Shown one piece after another: positions 42,484 through 52,189 of a DNA stretch of 64,000 nucleotides (the first letter of the stretch is position 1; each line of letters starts with the position of its first letter). Under the pieces are notes generated by a model. That model did not search any database, was not told where the DNA came from, and saw only the letters and a program-made list of their open reading frames with translations. The position numbers and the translations under genes were made by a program. Source of the stretch: PFJX01 sp964466195. Its GTDB lineage: Bacteria; Pseudomonadota; Gammaproteobacteria; Burkholderiales; Thiobacillaceae. Location: positions 1 through 64,000 of the forward strand of contig CAYXMQ010000001.1 of the NCBI GenBank assembly GCA_964466195.1, given 5' to 3'.

Positions 42484-43218
42484 ATGAGAACCCTGCCACT
42501 CGTCACCCTCGTCCTGTTGGGATTCCACGCCTCGGCATGGGCGGCGGAGCAACCGGATGATCCGGTCGCCACCGCCCTCAAAGCCAAACTCACCGCCTTC
42601 TATCCGGCTACCGAGTTCCGGGATCTCCGCGCCACCGCCATGACCGGTATCTACGAGGTCAGCATGGGCCGCAACGTCGCCTATGTGGGGAGCGACGCGC
42701 GCTATTTCCTGTTCGGCCATCTCTACGACATGCAGGCCCAGAAGGACCTCACGGCGGAACGCCTGGAGCAGGCCCGACGCATCGACTTCGCAAGCCTGCC
42801 GCTGGGGGATGCCATCGAGACCGTGCGCGGCGATGGCTCGCGGCGGCTGGCGGTGTTCTCCGACCCGGACTGTCCCTACTGCAAGAAACTAGAACAGGCG
42901 TTGGCCAAGCTCGACAACGTGACGATACACACCTTCCTCTATCCCCTGGACGAGCTGCATCCGGCAGCGCGCAGCAAGGCCATCGCGGTCTGGTGCACTC
43001 AGGATCGTGCCACGGCCTGGAAGGCTCTGATGACGGATGGCACGACGCCACGATCGGCCGACTGCGCCCATCCCATCAATCGCAACATCGCGCTGGCCCG
43101 CAAGCTCGGCGTGGACGGCACGCCTGTCCTGTTCGATATCCAGGGTCGACGCCTTGCGGGCGCCGCGCCGGCGGACCGCATCGAGACGTTTCTCGCCAGC
43201 GGGGAGGAACGCCAATGA
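42484..43218 (+). CDS. dsbC: DsbC-like disulfide isomerase
   Basis: About 244 residues from the ATG at 42484 (GGAG about ten bases upstream); the TTG at 42478 is less likely. A signal peptide (LVTLVLLGFHASAWA) leads a thioredoxin-like enzyme with CPYC at 130-133 (SDPDCPYCKK) and a cis-proline-like VDGTPVLFD. It would fix disulfides in cysteine-rich transfer proteins such as TraU, TraN and TraH, and stands at the place dsbC occupies in SXT-type operons. Confidence 0.9.
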   Translation: MRTLPLVTLVLLGFHASAWAAEQPDDPVATALKAKLTAFYPATEFRDLRATAMTGIYEVSMGRNVAYVGSDARYFLFGHLYDMQAQKDLTAERLEQARRIDFASLPLGDAIETVRGDGSRRLAVFSDPDCPYCKKLEQALAKLDNVTIHTFLYPLDELHPAARSKAIAVWCTQDRATAWKALMTDGTTPRSADCAHPINRNIALARKLGVDGTPVLFDIQGRRLAGAAPADRIETFLASGEERQ

Positions 43219-43799
43219 AACGAACACCCATGAAACGCGCCATCCTGCTGTTGCTCCCCACCTTGTCGGCCTGCGTCAACCTGACCGGCCTGGAAGGCAA
43301 CAGCGAGTTCGCCTGCAAGGCGCCCGACGGGGTGATCTGCACTTCCGTGTCCGGGGTCTACGCCAACGCACTGGCGGGCGCCCTGCCCGCCCAGCAGAGT
43401 CAGGCTCAGGCCAAGGCCCCCCACGCAGACGCGGTTGAGGGCGACCCCAAACCCTACGGCGCGACCGTCTCGGTCACCAGCACCCCTGCGCCCAGCACGC
43501 CCCTGCTTTCCCCACCCAAGGTGCTACGCCTCTGGCTGGCACCCAGGCTGGATGCGGACGGCGACCTGCACGACGCGTCCTTTTTGTACGTCATGTGGCA
43601 TCGGGGGGAGTGGCAGATCGAGCACACCCGCCGCCAAATCCAGCGACAGTTCACCCCGGTGTCGGCACCCGTCACCTCCGGTGCAGCCGATGCCACCGCG
43701 CGTAAGGACGGTGTCCGCCAGAACGCGCGGGACACGATGGTGGAGGCGGCGCAGCAGGGTGGCCATGAGGGTAATCAGGTGAGCGACGATGATCGCTGA
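43215..43799 (+). CDS. traV: Transfer lipoprotein TraV
   Basis: 194 residues from the ATG at 43215, with GGGGAGGA upstream. A signal (AILLLLPTLSAC) carries a lipobox, followed by VNLTGLEGNSEFACKAPDG, the typical cysteine-bearing start of TraV. The rest is proline- and alanine-rich with a folded end (ASFLYVMWHRGEWQIEH). It overlaps DsbC by four and TraC by 11 bases. TraV anchors the core complex in the outer membrane. Confidence 0.85.
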   Translation: MKRTPMKRAILLLLPTLSACVNLTGLEGNSEFACKAPDGVICTSVSGVYANALAGALPAQQSQAQAKAPHADAVEGDPKPYGATVSVTSTPAPSTPLLSPPKVLRLWLAPRLDADGDLHDASFLYVMWHRGEWQIEHTRRQIQRQFTPVSAPVTSGAADATARKDGVRQNARDTMVEAAQQGGHEGNQVSDDDR

Positions 43800-46380
43800 C
43801 GCCCTGGCCTCGCTGCGCCAGGCCTTGCGGCCGACGCGGGCCGACTTCGCGGATTCAGACTATGTGCCGGCAACCCTGGCCTGCGCCTCCCCCATGCCGA
43901 TGTTCGAGCGCCTGGCGGATTGGCTGCCTTATTCCGGCTGGTTGCCGGAGGAGCGGCTGTTTCTGCTGGAGCGACCGCCTGAAGCGAGGGCCGGCAGCCA
44001 TGACCCTGTGGAAGCGGTCGGTTTCGTGTTGGCCATCACGCCCCAGACCGGCGCCGACGACCGCATGACCGGTGTGCTCAAATCGATCTTCAACGGCCTG
44101 CCCACGGATTCGAGCTTGCAGTTCCACCTGTTCGGCTCGCCGGACATTCATGATTTCCTCGATCGCTATCAGAACCTGCGCAACGCGGTCGGGGCTGATG
44201 TCCATGGGGTCTATGCAGAATCCGCCCGCCGCCGCGCCGCCCATCTGGCTCAAGCTGCCGTTCGCCAACCCTTCCCCGGCATGCCCTGGTTGGCGCGGGA
44301 TATCCGGGCCGCCCTGTCCGTGACACTGCCGGCCAACGGCATGACCGATCGGGATGCCATCGACAACGCCCGGACCCTGCGCGACGCGCTGGCCACGGTG
44401 CTCAAGAGCGCCTACCTGTATGCCGGTGAATGGGGGCCTGATGAGCTCCTCGACTGGTGCGCCCAGGTACTCAACCCCAACCGGCTGCTGAAGGGCGAGG
44501 CCCAACGTCTGAACTACGACGATGGCCGCATGCTGCGCGATCAGATCATCGCCCTGGACACGCTCACCCGGATGCGGCGTGATGGCCTGGTGTTCGGCAG
44601 TCCCGCCAACGGCGCGGAATGCGTGGCGCGGTGTTTTTCCGTGCGCAACTATCCGAAGCAGGCGCACCTGTCCGCCATGGGGGCGCTTATCGGCGACTTC
44701 CTGCAGGGCTCGCAAGCCTATTCATGTCCCTTCCTGATCACCTTGGGGCTGAGCATTCCGGATTACGAAGCCACCCGCGCCTTCGCCACCCTGAAGAGCG
44801 CCCGCGCCACCCAGGCGGCGCAAAGCAAGATGGCCGCCTTCATGCCCGACTGGCAGGACAACAAGCTGGACTGGGATACCGCCATGGCCGCCTTCTCGGG
44901 CGCCGGCTCGCTGGTGCGCCTCTATCACCAGCTCACCCTGTTTTCTTATCCGCGCCAGGCCGCCAAAGACGAACTGGCCGCCCGGGGCGTATGGCGCGGG
45001 CTCGGCTTCGATCTGCAGGAGGACAGCTTTCTGCACTTGCAAAGCCTGTTCCTGGGGCTGCCGATGGCCTACACCTGCTCGCTTCAGCAGGAGGCAAAGC
45101 GTACCGGCCGGGACAGCCTGAAGACCTCCGCCAACGCCATCCACCTGGCGCCGCTGATCGCCGAATGGGAAGGCCTGGGCGAGCCGGTCATCGCGCTGTT
45201 CGGACGGCGGGGCCAGGCCATGGGGGTGGATCTGTTCGCCAACCCCTCCGGCAATTACAACGCCTGTGTGGTGGGCACCTCCGGTTCCGGCAAGTCGGTT
45301 TTCATGAACGAACTGGCTCAAGGGTATCTGGGCATTGGCGCCAAGGTCTGGGTCATCGACGCCGGCCATTCTTACGAGAATCTCTGCAAGCAACTGGGTG
45401 GGCAATACATCCAATTCAGCGCGGATTCCTGTCTTTCCCTGAACCCGTTCTCCCTGGTCATGGACCTGGACGAAGACATGGAGATGCTGAAGCCGGTCGT
45501 CGCCCAGATGATCTCCCCCAACGAACCCTTGCCCCAGTACGAAATGTCCCAGCTCGACATCGCGCTGCGCCATATCTGGTATCACGCGCAGGGACAGGGC
45601 CGGCTGCCCACCTTGACGGAGCTGGCCGAGCATCTGAAGACCGCCTGCAAGGACGACGAGGGCAAGTGCGACGTGCGCGTGCGCAATCTGGGCATCCAGT
45701 TGTTTCCCTACACCCAGGACGGCGCCCATGGCCGCTGGTTCGAGGGTGCGGCGAACATCCGCTTTGATACCGACTTAGTGGTGCTGGAACTGGATGAGCT
45801 GGAAGCCAAGAAGGATCTGCAGAGCGTGGTTCTGCTGCTGCTGATGTACCTGATCACCAACGAGATCTATCTGAACCGGGAAGATGGCCGCCGCAAGCTG
45901 GTCATCGTTGACGAGGCATGGAGCCTGATGAATGGCACCAGTGGCGGCTTCATCGAGTCCGGCTACCGGCGAGCGCGCAAATACAACGGCGCCTTCGTCA
46001 CCGGCACTCAGGGCGTGGACGACTACTACCGCAACGAAGCCGCCACAGCGGCGCTCAACAACGCCGACTGGATGTTCATGCTGCGACAGAAGCCGGAATC
46101 CGTCCTGGCGCTGGAGAAGAACAGCCGCCTGGCCTTGACCGAGGGCATGCGCGGCATGCTCAACACCCTGCATACCGAGGCGGGCGCCTATTCCGAGGTC
46201 TTCGTCCACTGCCCGGTCGGGCACGGTATCGGCCGCCTGGTGATGGACCCGTACTCCCTGCTGCTGGTCTCATCGAAGGCGGAAGACTTCACCGCCGTGC
46301 GCGAGAAAACCCGCGCCGGCATGAATGTGGACGCGGCCATCCGCGCGGTGCTGGTGGAACGGGGGCAGGCACATGGCTGA
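43789..46380 (+). CDS. traC: Transfer ATPase TraC (VirB4-like)
   Basis: An 863-residue ATPase powering pilus assembly. The Walker A motif GTSGSGKS lies at 496-503 and the Walker B VIVDEAW around D708; PHCPVG-like and ARKYNGAFVTGTQGVDDYY segments of the VirB4 family follow. The N-terminal half is the TraC_F-type domain. Length is typical. Its stop overlaps the next gene by eight bases (ATGGCTGA). Confidence 0.95.
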   Translation: MIADALASLRQALRPTRADFADSDYVPATLACASPMPMFERLADWLPYSGWLPEERLFLLERPPEARAGSHDPVEAVGFVLAITPQTGADDRMTGVLKSIFNGLPTDSSLQFHLFGSPDIHDFLDRYQNLRNAVGADVHGVYAESARRRAAHLAQAAVRQPFPGMPWLARDIRAALSVTLPANGMTDRDAIDNARTLRDALATVLKSAYLYAGEWGPDELLDWCAQVLNPNRLLKGEAQRLNYDDGRMLRDQIIALDTLTRMRRDGLVFGSPANGAECVARCFSVRNYPKQAHLSAMGALIGDFLQGSQAYSCPFLITLGLSIPDYEATRAFATLKSARATQAAQSKMAAFMPDWQDNKLDWDTAMAAFSGAGSLVRLYHQLTLFSYPRQAAKDELAARGVWRGLGFDLQEDSFLHLQSLFLGLPMAYTCSLQQEAKRTGRDSLKTSANAIHLAPLIAEWEGLGEPVIALFGRRGQAMGVDLFANPSGNYNACVVGTSGSGKSVFMNELAQGYLGIGAKVWVIDAGHSYENLCKQLGGQYIQFSADSCLSLNPFSLVMDLDEDMEMLKPVVAQMISPNEPLPQYEMSQLDIALRHIWYHAQGQGRLPTLTELAEHLKTACKDDEGKCDVRVRNLGIQLFPYTQDGAHGRWFEGAANIRFDTDLVVLELDELEAKKDLQSVVLLLLMYLITNEIYLNREDGRRKLVIVDEAWSLMNGTSGGFIESGYRRARKYNGAFVTGTQGVDDYYRNEAATAALNNADWMFMLRQKPESVLALEKNSRLALTEGMRGMLNTLHTEAGAYSEVFVHCPVGHGIGRLVMDPYSLLLVSSKAEDFTAVREKTRAGMNVDAAIRAVLVERGQAHG

Positions 46381-46789
46381 GGCAGAGGTCATGGATCAAT
46401 CCGAGACGACAACATCGTCGGTTTCTGTTCAGGGCGGAGAGCTGGGTTGGTCAGTGGGTTTGTCAATGAGCGCCGCGCTCGCCTTCGCCATCTGCGCCGC
46501 CATGCTCGCCGCCTATCACTTCCTGCTGCCGCCGCCGGCCGCGAAATTCGGCCGGGTCGACCTCACCGGCATCATCGCCGAGCAACAGCGCGGCTTCGCC
46601 GAACTGGTAAGCAAGGGTGAAGCGGAACGGGCCTACGACCATGCTGCCCGCACCGGAAAAGGCCTATCCCAAGCGGTCAGCGCGCTTGCCAGGGAATGTG
46701 GCTGCGTGATTCTGGTCTCCGACGCAGTCGTGGCTGGCGCCGAGGACCTTACCCCGAGGCTGCGGGAGATCATCCATGCCAAGGATTGA
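46373..46789 (+). CDS. TrbI-like inner-membrane protein
   Basis: 138 residues from the ATG at 46373. One membrane segment (VGLSMSAALAFAICAAMLAAY), then a periplasmic domain with VDLTGIIAEQQRGFAEL and ECGCVILVSDAVVAG. Size, topology and place after TraC fit TrbI of F-type systems, which affects pilus outgrowth and retraction. It overlaps both neighbours. Confidence 0.75.
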   Translation: MAEAEVMDQSETTTSSVSVQGGELGWSVGLSMSAALAFAICAAMLAAYHFLLPPPAAKFGRVDLTGIIAEQQRGFAELVSKGEAERAYDHAARTGKGLSQAVSALARECGCVILVSDAVVAGAEDLTPRLREIIHAKD

Positions 46790-47345
46790 ACGGTTGGAAC
46801 GGTTGATCCTCGCCATCCGGCCCAAGGTGGGATTGAAAACCTATGTCGCCCTGGTCTGGACCGCGATCCGGCGGCATCCGCTCGCCTGGACCAGTTTCGC
46901 GCTGTTCGCCGTCGCGGGCTTCGCCTTCAGCCACTTCTACTGGCTACGCTTCACTCTGACCGAGAGCATGCCTTACAGCCTAGTCATGGTTGAGAAGACG
47001 GCGCCAGCGCCGGGCAGCCTGAAACGCGGCGATCTGGTGGCTTGGCGCTGGCCGGGTGGCTTGATCTATCCGGAGGGCGCGGTGTTCCTCAAAGTGGTCA
47101 AGGGACTGCCGGGTGACCCGGTGACGACTGTCGGGCGGGACTACTACGTCAACGACGAATATCTTGGCCGGGCCAAGACGGTCTCCCGCTATGGGCACAG
47201 GCTGGTCGCGAACCAGCCGGGGACCGTGCCGGCGGGCCACTACTACCTCTATGCGCCGCACCGGGATTCCCTGGACTCCCGTTACGCGGCCACTGGCTAC
47301 GTCCCCCACGAACGCATCCTCGGCAAGGCGTATGGGCTCTTCTAA
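46776..47345 (+). CDS. S26 signal peptidase-like transfer protein (TrhF/TraF type)
   Basis: 189 residues with one membrane segment (SFALFAVAGFAFSHFYWL), then LTESMPYSL with the catalytic Ser at 64, and GAVFLKVVKGLPGD with the Lys at about 106, the S26 Ser-Lys dyad. HYYLYAPHRDSLDSRY completes the fold. Such enzymes in ICEs and IncA/C plasmids mature the pilin. It overlaps the TrbI-like gene by 14 bases and the TraW gene by 14. Confidence 0.88.
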   Translation: MPRIERLERLILAIRPKVGLKTYVALVWTAIRRHPLAWTSFALFAVAGFAFSHFYWLRFTLTESMPYSLVMVEKTAPAPGSLKRGDLVAWRWPGGLIYPEGAVFLKVVKGLPGDPVTTVGRDYYVNDEYLGRAKTVSRYGHRLVANQPGTVPAGHYYLYAPHRDSLDSRYAATGYVPHERILGKAYGLF

Positions 47346-47991
47346 CAAGACGATGCAGGCCTGGGTGACCGCAATCATGCTGGCACTGGCAGGTCTGGCC
47401 TTTCTCGTCTCTCCCGCCTGGCCCGAAGACCTGGGCCGGGTGGGTCCGGTCTATCCGGTGGCCGAACGGGACCTGCTCGAACTCATCCAGTCGCGCCTTC
47501 AACAAAAGCAGAAGAGCGGTGAACTTGCCCGGATCGAGCAGGATTTCCGAGATCGTTCGCGCCAGTCCATCGAGTCCCCGCAACCGGTCGCCGGACTGAT
47601 CCGCACCCGCTCCCCGCGTAGCTTCCACTTCGACCCGTCGGTCAGCGTGCCGGAGTCGTTGCGCGACCACGAGGGCAAGGTGCTGGTGGCGGCCGGGACG
47701 CGGGTCAATCCGCTGGATTTCGTCTCCCTGTCCAATCACCTGATCTTCTTTGATGCGCGTGACAGCGCCCAGACCAGGAAAGCGCTGGCGCTGCGCCGCC
47801 ACTACCAGGACCGGGTCCACCTGATCCTCACCGGTGGCAGTTACATCGACTTCATGCAGCGCTTCGATGTACGCGTGTACTTCGACCAGCAGGGACTGCT
47901 GGTACGGCGTCTGGGCATCCGCCAGGTACCGGCTCTGGTGACCCAGGAAGGCAAGCGGCTGCGGATCGATGAACTGAAGGTGGGGTCATGA
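47332..47991 (+). CDS. traW: Transfer protein TraW
   Basis: 219 residues from the ATG at 47332; a second ATG at 47353 is possible. A signal (AIMLALAGLAFLVSPAWP) precedes a periplasmic protein with DLGRVGPVYPVAERDLLEL, TRVNPLDFVSLSNHLIFFD and LGIRQVPALVTQEGKRLRI, all standard TraW features. It works with TraU and TrbC in pilus assembly. Its stop overlaps TraU by four bases. Confidence 0.9.
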   Translation: MGSSNKTMQAWVTAIMLALAGLAFLVSPAWPEDLGRVGPVYPVAERDLLELIQSRLQQKQKSGELARIEQDFRDRSRQSIESPQPVAGLIRTRSPRSFHFDPSVSVPESLRDHEGKVLVAAGTRVNPLDFVSLSNHLIFFDARDSAQTRKALALRRHYQDRVHLILTGGSYIDFMQRFDVRVYFDQQGLLVRRLGIRQVPALVTQEGKRLRIDELKVGS

Positions 47992-49028
47992 ACGCCACGC
48001 GTCTGTGGAAGCCCTGGCTGGCCATGCTCATGGCGGGCTGGATGATGTTCGCCCCCGCCTGGGCCGCTCCCACCTGCCCGGGCAAGTTCCCCAATCCCAT
48101 CACGGACATTTGTTGGTCCTGCATGATGCCGCTGACCCTGGGGGGCGCGAAGCTGCTCTCATTGGACCAGGAGGATAACGGCAACAACCCGGGCGATGCC
48201 ATCTGCGGCTGTGCCAATCCGCCCCGGGTCGGCATTTCCACCGGCTTCTGGGAACCGGTACGCATTGCCGAGGTGGTGCGTCATCCCTACTGCTTTCCGA
48301 CCCTGGGTGGCTTGAGCATGGACCTGGGTATCCACGCGCCCGCCCACGGTCGCGGCAAGGGCACCCACGACAGCCATGGCTCCAGCTTCTATCAGGCCCA
48401 CTGGTACGTGTTCCCGGTGCTCTACCTGCTGGAGGTGCTGCTGGAATCGAACTGCCTGGAACCGGGCGGTTTCGACATCGCCTACATCACCGAGGTAGAC
48501 CCGCTCTGGAACGAGTCCGAGCTCACCTTCATCCTGAATCCCGACGTGGCGCTGTTCGCCAATCCGGTGGCCCAGGCGGTGTGCGCCGCCGACTGCGTGG
48601 CAGCCACGGCGGGCTTCCCTTTGTCCGAGCTGTACTGGTGCGCTGGGTGTCAGGGCAGCATGTATCCACTCAACGGCAACGTTGCTGCCCATATCGGCGG
48701 CGTGCAGGCCTCGACGCTGATCACTCAACGCATGACCGCCAAGATGCACCGGGAACTGCTGGTCTGGGGCGCAGCCGGCAACCGCGGCCAGTGCGGCTAT
48801 TACCCGCAGCCGGTGATGGACAAGCGCAACTACAAGATGGCCATGCTGCATCCCATTCCCCAGACCCACAAGATCGACGGCAAATGCTGCCAGCCATACG
48901 GCCGCACCACGGCGATCTGGGGCGCGGGCCGCGAGTTTCCCTACCAGGGCGAGGACTTCGCCTATCTCATCTTCCGCAAGAGGAATTGCTGTGCGTCGGT
49001 GTTCTCTGCTGCCAGCCTGGCTCCTTAG
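47988..49028 (+). CDS. traU: Transfer protein TraU
   Basis: 346 residues with a signal (AMLMAGWMMFAPAWA) and the cysteine-rich TraU body: CPGKFPNPITDICWSCM, AICGCANPPRVGISTGFWEP and LYWCAGCQGSMYPLNGNV. It needs disulfide formation, which fits the DsbC gene upstream. It is coupled to TraW by ATGA and overlaps the start of TrbC by 38 bases. Confidence 0.95.
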   Translation: MNATRLWKPWLAMLMAGWMMFAPAWAAPTCPGKFPNPITDICWSCMMPLTLGGAKLLSLDQEDNGNNPGDAICGCANPPRVGISTGFWEPVRIAEVVRHPYCFPTLGGLSMDLGIHAPAHGRGKGTHDSHGSSFYQAHWYVFPVLYLLEVLLESNCLEPGGFDIAYITEVDPLWNESELTFILNPDVALFANPVAQAVCAADCVAATAGFPLSELYWCAGCQGSMYPLNGNVAAHIGGVQASTLITQRMTAKMHRELLVWGAAGNRGQCGYYPQPVMDKRNYKMAMLHPIPQTHKIDGKCCQPYGRTTAIWGAGREFPYQGEDFAYLIFRKRNCCASVFSAASLAP

Positions 49029-49686
49029 TCTGGCAGCCTGGGGCGCGCCGTCCGGCTTGCCGGATGCGGACGCGATCCAGCAGGAAATGGCCCGACAGAA
49101 GGCACGGGGCCAGGAACTGCTGCGCCGGGCGGAGGAAACCTACCGTGCCGATCCGCACCGGCCAGTGCAGCCAACTCCGAGAGTACCCAACCCCGAGGCC
49201 ATCCCCACAACGGGCGCCGATCCGCTGGCCATCGCCGAACGCTACCGGAAAACGCTGGGTACCCAGCGTGACGGCGATACCGGGCCGGACCTGCTGGTCT
49301 TCGTGTCGTTCTCCATGCCGGATGCCAGCCTCAAACGCCTGGCGACCGACGCGGCCAAGACGAACGCGGTGCTGGTCTTCCGCGGACCCAAGGAGGGCTC
49401 GCTGAAGAAAACCCTGCTGGCCTTTGAACCCCTGGCCAAGCTCGGCGCCAGCGCCATCCTCCATCCGGAAGCCTTCACCTGGAACCGGATCGATTCAGTA
49501 CCGGTGTTCGTCCTGGGCACGGCTGCCGGCGGCGGTTGTGATGATGCCGCCGATTCCTGCCGGGAAACGCTCCGGATTGCGGGCGATGCCAGCCTGGAAT
49601 ACATCCTGGAACGCATGGCCCGAGCATCGCACCCGCTGGCCGAGGAAGCCGAGCGTCGTCTGACTCGGTTGCGGGGGACGCCATGA
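48991..49686 (+). CDS. trbC: Transfer protein TrbC
   Basis: 231 residues from a GTG at 48991, with AAGAGGA upstream. The N-terminus is a signal (LLPAWLLSLAAWGAPS). The rest is a thioredoxin-like TrbC domain: DLLVFVSFSMPDASLKRLA, GAVLVFRG-like strand, ILHPEAFTWNRIDSVPVFVL. TrbC acts with TraW. It overlaps TraU by 38 bases and the next gene by four (ATGA). Confidence 0.88.
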   Translation: MRRCSLLPAWLLSLAAWGAPSGLPDADAIQQEMARQKARGQELLRRAEETYRADPHRPVQPTPRVPNPEAIPTTGADPLAIAERYRKTLGTQRDGDTGPDLLVFVSFSMPDASLKRLATDAAKTNAVLVFRGPKEGSLKKTLLAFEPLAKLGASAILHPEAFTWNRIDSVPVFVLGTAAGGGCDDAADSCRETLRIAGDASLEYILERMARASHPLAEEAERRLTRLRGTP

Positions 49687-50933
49687 ACCGGTGGTGCATC
49701 TCACTCCTTCTATTAACGGTCTCACCCGCCTGGGCGGATATGACGCCTGCAGAGGCTTTCGAAGCCGGCAAGACCTTCGGCCAATCGGATTCAGGTGCGG
49801 CGGCGGTAAAGGGAGCCATCTCTGACTCGACAGCCGTCGACAAAGTGCCCAACTACGGCACCGCCCACGCCCATTCCAGCTATTACGGTGGCGGCGATGG
49901 CGATCCGAGGACGCCGGGCGGCGCACGCGTCAGCGAGTGCGCTACCGTTACCTATGGCGATGCAAAACAGCAGGCGGAATGCGATGCCATCAACGATCTG
50001 GCCAACAACCGCTCGACTCGACCGCCGCTGGCCATCGTCCCAGCCGACCCTATCCTGGTGCAAGGCGCGACGGTCAAGGCGGATCCATCCGCTGTTGCCG
50101 GAGCATTCGGCGGCGCCTATGGGGCATGCGGTACCACCACCGTTACCCGGCCAGCGACCTACGAGGAAGAACTCTGCAACGAGTACAAGACCCTGGGCGA
50201 GGAGGTCTGCCAGAAAGTTCTCACGGTTTCGGTGACTGAAGCTGCTAGCTGTGTGACGGGCACCGATCTAGCGAGCTACCTGCCTGGAATCAACCACTGC
50301 GACAGGGATGACGGTCCGGACTGGTGGTATGGACCCGGGGCATTGAAGGTCAGATGCGACTCTTTCGATCCAAACACGCTGTTCATCGCGGCGGAAACCC
50401 TGGTCAAAGAACGATCGTATGGGGCATCGGGTTGTGGCCCCAGGGTCAAGCCCAATCTCGATTTGCTCCCGTATCGAGCCGTCAACGCATACAACGTAGA
50501 TTGGTCTGAGGTCTACGGTGATTACGGCGCAGGCTCCTTCAATCACCTCTTTATCCGGGGTGGATGCATGACCGGGCAAGTCGACTGCGCGCTGGAAGTC
50601 GTAGCCTCGACCAAGAAATTGGCCAGTATTGCGACCTGTCCCGCAGGCCAGATCTCACGCCAAGAAGCAGAGGCTTATGGCTGTGGCGTTTATCAAGATG
50701 GCTGCTACACGTCAGCCAGTTGGTTGACTTGTCCAACCTACGTTGGACCGGCTTCCAGCAGCCAGATGCTTTGCGATGACGGGGGTTGGTCAGACAACGG
50801 CCCCATTGGTTGGCTGAACTGCGAAGCCATCGTTCCCAGCACAACCCTGAACTTCCAGCGGCAGCACATCACCTACGCCACATCCGATGCCTGGTCGGAT
50901 GGCTGCGTCACCCTGGAAGCGAGGACGAAATGA
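49683..50933 (+). CDS. TraN-like protein, first of two
   Basis: 416 residues with a signal (WCISLLLLTVSPAWA), then MTPAEAFEAGKTFG as in TraN starts, and a cysteine-rich body (for example GACGTTTVTRPATYEEELC, CPAGQISRQEAEAYGCG). TraN is the outer-membrane protein that helps stabilise mating pairs. Here the usual single TraN region is covered by two genes of similar size, each with its own signal. It overlaps the second by four bases. Confidence 0.7.
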   Translation: MNRWCISLLLLTVSPAWADMTPAEAFEAGKTFGQSDSGAAAVKGAISDSTAVDKVPNYGTAHAHSSYYGGGDGDPRTPGGARVSECATVTYGDAKQQAECDAINDLANNRSTRPPLAIVPADPILVQGATVKADPSAVAGAFGGAYGACGTTTVTRPATYEEELCNEYKTLGEEVCQKVLTVSVTEAASCVTGTDLASYLPGINHCDRDDGPDWWYGPGALKVRCDSFDPNTLFIAAETLVKERSYGASGCGPRVKPNLDLLPYRAVNAYNVDWSEVYGDYGAGSFNHLFIRGGCMTGQVDCALEVVASTKKLASIATCPAGQISRQEAEAYGCGVYQDGCYTSASWLTCPTYVGPASSSQMLCDDGGWSDNGPIGWLNCEAIVPSTTLNFQRQHITYATSDAWSDGCVTLEARTK

Positions 50934-52189
50934 GCCTGATCAGGCTTTTCCTGATGTCCTTGCTGCTGGCATGCCTGCCTGCGACCGTCTCGGCAGCCGA
51001 GTGCGCGAAGTTGTCCGAGATTTGCCTTGACGGCCCCTCGACCAAAACCATCTCTGGCTATCCGGTCTATCGAGACTGCTGGAAAGTCGAGGCTCGTTAC
51101 ACCTGCTTGTCCGGCGCCATGGACACCAGCGAATGTGATGAACTGCGCGACCGGGGTTGCGGGCAGATTTCTTCGACGTGTGTTGAGACCTCGGACACCG
51201 GCTGTTCCTACTACGAGAACAAATTCCAGTGCCAGGTCACTGCCGCACAGACCAGCACCGTGGCCGATTGCGGCACTCAGACCTTCTGCCTGGACGGCAA
51301 GTGCTTCGACGCGGGCTATGCCAACGATACCGACTTCGCCCAGGTGGTGGCTTCCATGGAGGCGGTGCGGGAAGCCGGGATGTATCTGGATGAGGGCTCC
51401 CTCACCCTGTTCAATGGCCGATCCGGCACGTGCGCTCACAAGCTTTTCGGCATCACCAACTGCTGCAAGGCGAAATCCGGCGGAGCACCCACCAACGCCC
51501 AAGGGTTCCAGGCGGTGACTTCAGCCGCCGGCATGGGCTACGACTATGTTCGCTCCACCTACATGTACGACGCGCTGTTCAACAGTGACGCGGCGGACTG
51601 GGTCATGAAGGGGTTGTACGGCGCCGACGCCGGCCTGTCCCTCAACCCGAGCTTCAGCTACTACGGCTTCACCGGCACCTTCAACGCCGCTTCCCTGTCT
51701 TCCTCGGCAGTCACCTTGCTTGACTCCGGCAATTTCGTGGTGGCTTTCGATCCGGTGAGCTTCGTCGTGGGCATCGCCATCCAGTTCGTCATGGAAGCCC
51801 TGCTTTCCTGCGATCAGTCTGACCAGATGGTGGCCATGCGCAAGAGCACGCATCTGTGCCACTACCTGGGCAGCTATTGCTCCAGCAAATTTCTGGGGGG
51901 ATGCGTCGAGAAGAAGGAAAGTTACTGCTGTTTCAACTCCCGCCTTGCCCGCATCATCAACGAACAAGGCCGCAGCCAGACCAGCAAGAGCTGGGGCGAT
52001 GCCAAGTCACCCAATTGCACGGGATATACGCCAGAAGAGCTGCAATCGCTGGATTTCGGCCAGATGGATCTGACTGAGTTCTACGCCGATATCCAGACCA
52101 AGCCACTGGACACCGCAGCCATCCAGAGCGCAATCCAGAATCGGATCGTCAGCGACCCGAGCGTCAGCTACTTCCCGGCCAACCCATGA
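50930..52189 (+). CDS. traN: TraN-like protein, second of two
   Basis: 419 residues from the ATG at 50930, coupled by ATGA to the first. A signal (LFLMSLLLACLPATVSA) is followed by a cysteine-rich region: CAKLSEICLDGPSTKTI, VYRDCWKVEARYTC, FCLDGKCFDAGYANDTDF. The C-terminal part (ITNCCKAKSGG, then CHYLGSYCSSKFLGGCVEKK and SYCCFNSRLARIINEQG) is typical of the TraN C-terminus. It is probably the mating-pair protein proper. Confidence 0.8.
   Translation: MSLIRLFLMSLLLACLPATVSAAECAKLSEICLDGPSTKTISGYPVYRDCWKVEARYTCLSGAMDTSECDELRDRGCGQISSTCVETSDTGCSYYENKFQCQVTAAQTSTVADCGTQTFCLDGKCFDAGYANDTDFAQVVASMEAVREAGMYLDEGSLTLFNGRSGTCAHKLFGITNCCKAKSGGAPTNAQGFQAVTSAAGMGYDYVRSTYMYDALFNSDAADWVMKGLYGADAGLSLNPSFSYYGFTGTFNAASLSSSAVTLLDSGNFVVAFDPVSFVVGIAIQFVMEALLSCDQSDQMVAMRKSTHLCHYLGSYCSSKFLGGCVEKKESYCCFNSRLARIINEQGRSQTSKSWGDAKSPNCTGYTPEELQSLDFGQMDLTEFYADIQTKPLDTAAIQSAIQNRIVSDPSVSYFPANP

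Noticed and set aside
44722..45729. Minus-strand open frame of 335 residues opposite TraC
   Set aside because: Antisense to the VirB4-like ATPase, with no domain of its own.
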